A stretch of 42,250 nt of DNA from Prosthecobacter debontii. Its GTDB lineage: Bacteria > Verrucomicrobiota > Verrucomicrobiia > Verrucomicrobiales > Akkermansiaceae. The stretch lies in contig CAMBQC010000005.1 of assembly GCA_945869855.1 (NCBI GenBank), positions 1 through 42,250 of the forward strand. The letters run 5' to 3'. The translations under genes and the position numbers were made by a program. This document shows positions 36,419-42,250 of the stretch, piece by piece. The stretch's first letter is position 1, and every line of letters starts with the position of its first letter. The notes beneath the pieces are model-generated. The model was not told where the DNA came from. It did no database searches and saw only the letters and a program-made list of their open reading frames with translations.

Positions 36419-37825
36419 ATGAAACCCATTCTCTCTGTCATACTAACAGCCTACTGCTGTGTGGCTGCTACCAAAAAGCCCAATGTCATCTTCATTATCT
36501 CGGACGACCAGAGCTACGAGACGATCCGCGCCCAGGGCCACACCGACATCGACACACCCAGCCTCGACCGCCTCACCGCGCGCGGCACCACTTTCACCCA
36601 CACCTACAACATGGGCGCATGGCATGGAGCGATCTGCGTCGCCAGCCGCACCATGCTCGTCACTGGAAAAACCGTATGGCACGCCAAGGCTGCGGAGAAA
36701 AATCTCGATGCCGATGTGGCGGCGGAACGCCTGTGGCCGCAGCGCATGGCCGCACAGGGATACGAAACCTACTTCAGCGGCAAATGGCACATCAGTACCG
36801 ATGTCGCGAAAGCCTTCGGCCATGTCGTCAACAAGCGCCCCGGCATGCCCAACGACGTCGCGTCGGGCTACAACCGCCCCATCACCGGACAGCCGGATCC
36901 ATGGAAGCCCAGCGCTCCCAATTTCGAGGGTTTCTGGAAAGGCGGCAAGCACTGGAGCGAAGTCCTCGGCGACGACAGCATCGCCTTCATCGGTCAGGCC
37001 GCGAAATCGGAAAAGCCCTTCTTCATGTATCTCGCCTTCAACGCGCCGCACGACCCGCGCCAGTCCCCCAAGGAATACGTGGACCGCTACCCGCTCGACC
37101 GCATCAAGATGCCGGAAAATTTCCTCCCCAAGTATCCCCAGAGGGAAGAGATCGGTGCAGGCAAGGGCTTGCGCGATGAAAAGCTCGCCCCCTTTCCACG
37201 CGACGAACACGCCGTAAAGGTGAATCGCCAGGAATACTACGCCATCATCACCCACATGGACGCGCAGATCGGGCGCATCCTCGATGCCCTCGAGAAATCC
37301 GGCAAAGCCGATAACACCTGGATCTTCTTCACATCCGACCACGGCCTCGCCTGCGGCCACCACGGACTCATGGGGAAACAGAACATGTATGACCACAGCC
37401 TGCGCGTACCCTTCATCGTCACCGGCCCCGGCGTAAAGGCGGGCGCGAAGATCGCTTCCCCCATTCACCTCCAGGACGCCATGGCCACCGCCCTAGACCT
37501 CGCCGGAGCCGACAGCGAGGGCATCGAGTTCCAGAGCGTCCGCCCTCTGCTCGCCGGGAAAAAAGGCGGACTTGACGCCGTTTACGCCGCCTACATGGAC
37601 ACCCAGCGCGCCGTGATCCACGACGGCTGGAAACTCATCCTCTACCCGCAGGCAAAAATCGCAAAACTTTTCAACCTCACCGAAGACCCGCAGGAAACAA
37701 AGGACCTAGCGGCCGACCCCGCCTTGGACGGTCGCAAGAAAACCCTCTTCGCCCAATTCCTTGAACTCCAGAAACGATACAACGATAAGCTCGTGCTCGA
37801 TGAGGTTTTCTCCGTGCTGAAATAG
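36419..37825 (+). CDS. Sulfatase (formylglycine-dependent type)
   Basis: 'KKPNVIFIISDDQSYE', signature 'ICVASRTMLVTGK' (C-x-A-S-R), 'TWIFFTSDHGLACGHHGLMGKQNMYDHSLRVPFIVTGPG'. Confidence 0.94.
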   Translation: MKPILSVILTAYCCVAATKKPNVIFIISDDQSYETIRAQGHTDIDTPSLDRLTARGTTFTHTYNMGAWHGAICVASRTMLVTGKTVWHAKAAEKNLDADVAAERLWPQRMAAQGYETYFSGKWHISTDVAKAFGHVVNKRPGMPNDVASGYNRPITGQPDPWKPSAPNFEGFWKGGKHWSEVLGDDSIAFIGQAAKSEKPFFMYLAFNAPHDPRQSPKEYVDRYPLDRIKMPENFLPKYPQREEIGAGKGLRDEKLAPFPRDEHAVKVNRQEYYAIITHMDAQIGRILDALEKSGKADNTWIFFTSDHGLACGHHGLMGKQNMYDHSLRVPFIVTGPGVKAGAKIASPIHLQDAMATALDLAGADSEGIEFQSVRPLLAGKKGGLDAVYAAYMDTQRAVIHDGWKLILYPQAKIAKLFNLTEDPQETKDLAADPALDGRKKTLFAQFLELQKRYNDKLVLDEVFSVLK

Positions 37826-37993
37826 TTGGAATGCAACGTGAAGCCGTAACCGACGCTCGATCCTTACCCTGCCGTTAGAAACGGAAATAAACTGGGTGAT
37901 ACCTATGCGGGTCTACTGGCTTTGATTCTTCTCGGCTCTCTCCACCTTCCAACCACCACTGCCACACCCCCCCCGACACAAGCTCCCGAATTT

Positions 37994-38305
37994 ATGCTAC
38001 GATCCCTTATCGCCGCCACCGTTTCCCTCATCCTCCCGCTGGACGCCGCAAAGCCGCCCAACATCGTATTCTTCCTTTTCGACGACATGGGATACGGGGA
38101 GCCGAAGTGCTACCGAGAGGACACGAAGCTCAAGACCCCGAACATCGACCGGCTTGCCGCCGAAGGCATGCGTTTCACCGACCTCATGAACAAGGTCATC
38201 ACTGATGGCCGCAGCACCGCAGGTGCGCCACAGCAAAACGATTCCCATGTGAGCCTTGGAAAAGCGGCCACCGTAAAACCGAACAATGAAAGCAAAGACA
38301 ACTGA
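37994..38305 (+). pseudogene. Internally deleted 'mini-sulfatase': N-terminus joined in frame to C-terminus
   Basis: 'MLRSLIAATVSLILPLDAAKPPNIVFFLFDDMGYGEPKCYREDTKLKTPNIDRLAAEGMRFTD' (sulfatase start) joined to 'LMNKVITDGRSTAGAPQQNDSHV...' (sulfatase C-terminal style); active-site C-x-P-x-R region and core absent. Confidence 0.82.
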
Positions 38306-38310
38306 ATCCG

Positions 38311-38418
38311 ATGAAACGACCTCTTGTAGCGCTCCTGATTGCCTGCATGCCAGCCCTCGCTGACGAACCGCGCAAAGGCGAGAAGCCGCAGGGAGTGAAA
38401 AAAAACAACCGTAGGTAG
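38311..38418 (+). CDS. 35-aa secreted micropeptide or gene stub
   Basis: MKRPLVALLIACMPALADEPRKGEKPQGVKKNNRR*: signal peptide plus basic tail, 5 nt after the mini-sulfatase stop. Confidence 0.35.
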   Translation: MKRPLVALLIACMPALADEPRKGEKPQGVKKNNRR

Positions 38419-38447
38419 CAAACGTATCTCCCCAAGTGCAATACGCA

Positions 38448-39335
38448 ATGAAGAGCTCCTTCGTCATCCTCGCGGTATTGCTTGGCCAACTTGTTTCGAT
38501 AGCCGCCGAACCGCGTGTCGCCATCCTTGGGGACAGCATCACCTACTCCGGACGCTGGCCGGCCTTGCTGGAATCAGCCCTTCGCACGGCCCCGGCGTTC
38601 ACCGATGCGGAAATCGTCAACTTCGGGCTCGCGAGCGAAACCGTCTCAGGGCTTTCGGAACCGGGTCATGCCGGCGGAAAATTTCCGAGACCCGACCTGC
38701 ACGAGCGCCTCGGGCGCATCCTTGAGGCCTTCAAGCCCACCCACGTCCTGGCCTGCTATGGCATGAACGACGGCATCTACCTGCCTCTCGACGAAACAAG
38801 GCAGAAAGCGTTCCAGGAAGGAATGGCACGGCTGAAGGCGGCGGCCGAGAAACAGTGCGCAAAGTTTGCGGTCGTCACCGCTCCGTTGTATGACGCAGAT
38901 CGCGCCGCGCAAGGCCCGCAGGGCTATGATGCGGTTCTTGACGCCCAAGCGGCATGGCTGGCGGCGCAGGGCGACTGGCATGTGATCGATATCCGCACCG
39001 ACCTGCGCGCAGCCATCACAGCGGAAAAACAAACCGACCCTAGTTTCGTCTATGCGCGCGACAAGGTGCATCCGGGCGAGAGAGGCCATGATTTCATCGC
39101 GGCGTCCGTTGTCAGGCAAATCTGGCCGCTTTGGCATCTGCCGGGGAAGCCGGCCTTGGCCGATGGCAAGGCCTTGTCCATCCTAGAAACACGCGCCGGA
39201 ATCCTCAAGCACGCGTGGCTCAGCAAAACCGATCACACCCGCCCCGGAGTGCCCGACGGCCTGCCCCTCGAAGCAGCGCAAGAGCGAGCGGCGGAGCTGC
39301 TTCGCGGATACCATGCCCTACTCTCCAATCCCTAA
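38448..39335 (+). CDS. SGNH/GDSL hydrolase family protein
   Basis: 'RVAILGDSITYSGRWP', 'NFGLASET', 'VLACYGMNDGIY', '...VHPGERGHDFIA' : blocks I, II, III, V. Confidence 0.92.
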   Translation: MKSSFVILAVLLGQLVSIAAEPRVAILGDSITYSGRWPALLESALRTAPAFTDAEIVNFGLASETVSGLSEPGHAGGKFPRPDLHERLGRILEAFKPTHVLACYGMNDGIYLPLDETRQKAFQEGMARLKAAAEKQCAKFAVVTAPLYDADRAAQGPQGYDAVLDAQAAWLAAQGDWHVIDIRTDLRAAITAEKQTDPSFVYARDKVHPGERGHDFIAASVVRQIWPLWHLPGKPALADGKALSILETRAGILKHAWLSKTDHTRPGVPDGLPLEAAQERAAELLRGYHALLSNP

Positions 39336-39462
39336 TCGGAAACACCTAATAAGTGCAACGTTGCTCAACCTTGAAAGGAAATTGGGGATTTAAAATTAAG
39401 AGATTAGATGATCATATATAGTCACTTAAACATTCGGCACGACTCATCCATAAAGTATAAAA

Positions 39463-40851
39463 ATGAAAAAAATCATCTCACTTTCCCTACTCGTTCTGTC
39501 AGCAGCAATTTCCCAGTCGCCGATTTCCGCCACCGCGAAACCCAACATCATTTTCATCATCGCGGACGATCTCGGATACGGCGACCTCGGCTGCTACGGC
39601 CAGAAAACAACCAAGACCCCGACGCTCGATAAGCTCGCGGCGGAGGGCATCCGTTTCACCCAGCACTACTCCGGCTGCACCGTCTGCGCACCCGCCCGCA
39701 GCACCCTAATGACCGGACTGGACACCGGAAGAACGTGGTTGCGCGGCAATGGCGAGTTCGAGCTGCGTACCGATCCCGAGGATCTCACGGTGGCCACCCT
39801 GATGCAACGCGCCGGATACCGCACCGCCATGGTCGGGAAATCCTGTGTCACGGGAAACACCCAGAACCCGGCGCGGGTGCTGGAGAAGGGCTTCGATGTA
39901 TTCTACGGCACGACCAGCCACAAGGACGGCCACTTCCGCTATCCGCTCTTCGTTTACGACCAGGAAAAAAAGATCGGGCTGGAGGGCAACAAGCTCCACT
40001 CCGGCAAATCCTACGACGCGGAGCTCTACACCGTCCGTGCCGAACGCTTCATCAAGGAAACCGAAGACCCGTTCTTCCTGCTGCTCTCCTACCCCATCCC
40101 GCACGCCGCCGTGCTGGGTCCGGAGGGATCCGTTCCGGGCGGAGCCGGCAAGAAGCACACTAAAGGCCACTACACGGAGGTGAAAAATCCGGCGGCGCAT
40201 TACCTCGCGATGGTCGAGGCGCTGGACGGATACGTCGGCCGCGTGGTCGCCGCGCTGAAGGAAAAGGGAGTCGAGAAAGACACGCTGATTATTTTCAGCA
40301 GCGACAACGGCCCGCACTTCGAGGGCGGCTACGATCCCACGATGCACAACTCCTCCGGCCCCCTGCGCGGCGGCAAGCGCGACCTTTACGAAGGCGGCAT
40401 CCGCGTGCCGATGATCGCGCATTGGCCCGCCGGAATCGCCAAGCCGGGCACCAGCGACCACGTCAGCGCGTTCTGGGATTTCCTGCCGACCGCCTGCGAA
40501 CTCGCTGGTGCCGAAACGCCCGCCGGCCTCAACGGCATCTCCTACGCACCCGCTCTCACCGGCAAGGGCGAGCAGGGCGCACACGATTTCCTCTACTGGG
40601 AATTCCACGAATCGGGCACCCGCCGCGCCCTGCGCCAGGGTGACTGGAAGCTGGTGCAATACGACCTTGAGAAAAAAGGGAAACCCGAACTCTACCACCT
40701 CGGACAAGACCTCGCGGAAACCAAAGACCTTTCGAAACAGGAGCCCGAACGCGTGGCCGACATGCTCATGCTGATGGACGGCCACCATACACCCTCGCCG
40801 ATCTTCCCGAACAAGGCGCTGGATCGGTCGCCGGTTTCCGAAACCCGCTGA
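39463..40851 (+). CDS. Sulfatase (formylglycine-dependent type)
   Basis: 'KPNIIFIIADDLGYGDLGCYGQKTTKTPTLDKLAAEGIRFTQHYSGCTVCAPARSTLMTG' with C-A-P-A-R signature; 'IIFSSDNGPH', 'GGIRVPMIAHWPAGI'. Confidence 0.95.
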   Translation: MKKIISLSLLVLSAAISQSPISATAKPNIIFIIADDLGYGDLGCYGQKTTKTPTLDKLAAEGIRFTQHYSGCTVCAPARSTLMTGLDTGRTWLRGNGEFELRTDPEDLTVATLMQRAGYRTAMVGKSCVTGNTQNPARVLEKGFDVFYGTTSHKDGHFRYPLFVYDQEKKIGLEGNKLHSGKSYDAELYTVRAERFIKETEDPFFLLLSYPIPHAAVLGPEGSVPGGAGKKHTKGHYTEVKNPAAHYLAMVEALDGYVGRVVAALKEKGVEKDTLIIFSSDNGPHFEGGYDPTMHNSSGPLRGGKRDLYEGGIRVPMIAHWPAGIAKPGTSDHVSAFWDFLPTACELAGAETPAGLNGISYAPALTGKGEQGAHDFLYWEFHESGTRRALRQGDWKLVQYDLEKKGKPELYHLGQDLAETKDLSKQEPERVADMLMLMDGHHTPSPIFPNKALDRSPVSETR

Positions 40852-42023
40852 TGATCGCGATGTGGACACACACAGCCGCAGCGTACAGAGTCGCGATCCA
40901 TCTGATCGCGGCCGTCATTCTGCCCGCGCTCGCGGCCCTTGCGCCGCAGGCGGCTGCGGATGCCTTGCATTACCACCGCCCGTCTGTGGCCGTGAAACCG
41001 GTGGCGCTCGAATGCGAGGTGGCCGTTTACGGCGGCACCTCCGCCGGAACCATCGCCGCGATCCAAGCCGCCCGCATGGGGCGGAAGACAATCCTGATTT
41101 CCTTCAACCAACACGTCGGCGGCCTGACCTCCGGCGGACTCACCGCCACCGATCTCGGGAAACCCGATTCCATCGGCGGCCTTGCGCTGGAGTTCTACGC
41201 GCGGCTCGGCGGCAAGACGGATTTCAAGGCTTCGTCCGCGGAGAAGCTCTACCGCGGCATGCTAACGGAAGCCGGTGTGACGGTGCTCCCCGGCCGCAAG
41301 CTGGAGTCGGTAAATATGGACGGCACCTTCGAGCCGGTGAATTTCTCCGAACTCCCCCCGCCCCGCCGCGGGCTGCCCGTGCCGCTGCGCAAGCTCTACG
41401 AAATGCGCGAGGAAATCTTCCAAGATCACGTCACCTACCAGCAGGGGCTGCTGTATTTCCTGGCGAACGATCCGCAGGTGCCGAAGGAGCTGCAAGAGCG
41501 CTCCCGGAAGTTCGGATTGGATCCCGGTGAGTTCAGGGAAACCGGCCACTGGCCTCACCAACTCTATATCCGCGAAGGCCGCCGCATGGTCTCGGACTAC
41601 GTGGTGACCCAGGCCGATTGCGAGGCGAAGCGGCTCGCGGAGGATTCCGTCGGCCTCGCCTCCTACCCGATGGACTCCCACTTCTGCCAGCGTGTGCCGG
41701 TGGAGGAAAACGGGGTGATGACCGTGCGCAATGAGGGAGGCTTCGGACACGATTGCGCCGGTCCCTACCCGGTTTCCTACCGCGCCATCGTCCCCAAAAA
41801 GGAGGAGTGCGAAAACCTGTTAGTTCCAGTAAGTCTCTCGGCCTCGCACGTCGCCTTCGGATCGATCCGCATGGAACCTATTTTCATGATCCTCGACCAA
41901 AGCGCGGGAACCGCCGCATCCTTCGCCATCGATAACCAAATTCCCGTCCAAGATGTGGATTACGAAAAACTGAAGCTACGCCTGGTCGCCGACGGACAAC
42001 GATTGAATTTCCCCACTCCATGA
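40851..42023 (+). CDS. FAD-dependent oxidoreductase (FAD_oxidored family), apparently lacking an internal segment
   Basis: 'CEVAVYGGTSAGTIAAIQAARMGRKTILISFNQHVGGLTSGGLTATDLG' FAD-binding start; 'HVTYQQGLLYFLANDPQVPKELQERSRKFGLDPGEFRETGHWPHQLYIREGRRMVSDYVVTQADC...ENLLVPVSLSASHVAFGSIRMEPIFMILDQSAGTAASFAI'. Confidence 0.88.
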   Translation: MIAMWTHTAAAYRVAIHLIAAVILPALAALAPQAAADALHYHRPSVAVKPVALECEVAVYGGTSAGTIAAIQAARMGRKTILISFNQHVGGLTSGGLTATDLGKPDSIGGLALEFYARLGGKTDFKASSAEKLYRGMLTEAGVTVLPGRKLESVNMDGTFEPVNFSELPPPRRGLPVPLRKLYEMREEIFQDHVTYQQGLLYFLANDPQVPKELQERSRKFGLDPGEFRETGHWPHQLYIREGRRMVSDYVVTQADCEAKRLAEDSVGLASYPMDSHFCQRVPVEENGVMTVRNEGGFGHDCAGPYPVSYRAIVPKKEECENLLVPVSLSASHVAFGSIRMEPIFMILDQSAGTAASFAIDNQIPVQDVDYEKLKLRLVADGQRLNFPTP

Positions 42024-42250
42024 AAAGAACCCTGCTCATCACCGCCCTTCTCATCTCCGCGCCCTTCCTCCACGGCGAGGAATATGATGCCGGAGTCCCC
42101 AAGCCCACCCATGCCGAGGTGAGCTACGGCCCGCACGAACGCAACGTCCTCGATTTCTGGCAGGCGAAATCGGACAAGCCGACTCCGCTCGTCGTAGTGA
42201 TCCACGGCGGTGGTTGGAGCGGTGGGAGCAAGGAGCGCGTCAGCCGTTTC
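42020..42250 (+). CDS. Alpha/beta hydrolase (secreted), 3' end outside window
   Basis: MKRTLLITALLISAPFLHGEEYDAGVPKPTHAEVSYGPHERNVLDFWQAKSDKPTPLVVVIHGGGWSGGSKERVSRF: signal peptide and HGGGW motif; ATGA overlap with the preceding gene. Confidence 0.88.
   Translation, partial: MKRTLLITALLISAPFLHGEEYDAGVPKPTHAEVSYGPHERNVLDFWQAKSDKPTPLVVVIHGGGWSGGSKERVSRF

Noticed and set aside
36443-37468. 341-aa minus-strand ORF over the 36419 sulfatase
   Set aside because: Shadow ORF opposite an unambiguous sulfatase.
39706-40869. 387-aa minus-strand ORF over the 39463 sulfatase
   Set aside because: Shadow ORF opposite an unambiguous sulfatase.
1-42250. Anti-phage defence system, CRISPR array or prophage
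   Set aside because: No Cas, restriction, toxin-antitoxin, phage structural or integrase genes recognised in the window; only an IS3 fragment.

Overview
The window looks like a GC-rich bacterial chromosome segment. The sulfatases, PEP-CTERM-like protein, large bacterial A2M and FAD_oxidored proteins suggest Verrucomicrobia/Planctomycetes; this is an inference, not tested. Housekeeping genes: M3 oligopeptidase 3' end, murG, M42 peptidase, nadK, trpF-tatD, M24 aminopeptidase, and an initiator tRNA-Met. Accessory genes: a 2014-aa alpha-2-macroglobulin, a subtilase, a PEP-CTERM/SUMF1-like protein, an IS3 remnant, a PhoD-like phosphatase, and a sulfatase/SGNH/FAD-oxidoreductase/esterase cluster at 36.4-42.2 kb. 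The most unusual items are: (1) a 732-aa glycoside hydrolase family 1 protein that appears to carry an inserted, circularly permuted SBP_bac_3-type solute-binding domain between its two catalytic glutamates; (2) a BlaI/MecI-type repressor fused to a histone-H1-like Lys/Ala/Pro tail, followed by a structured 3' region and a strong terminator; (3) several genes eroded by deletion, including a 'mini-sulfatase' made of N- and C-terminal ends only, an FAD oxidoreductase missing its middle in frame, and a frameshifted, truncated sulfatase joined to a lipoprotein stub; (4) an initiator tRNA with A29:U41 in place of the canonical G29:C41. All calls come from reading the sequence and the supplied ORFs; no database search was run.
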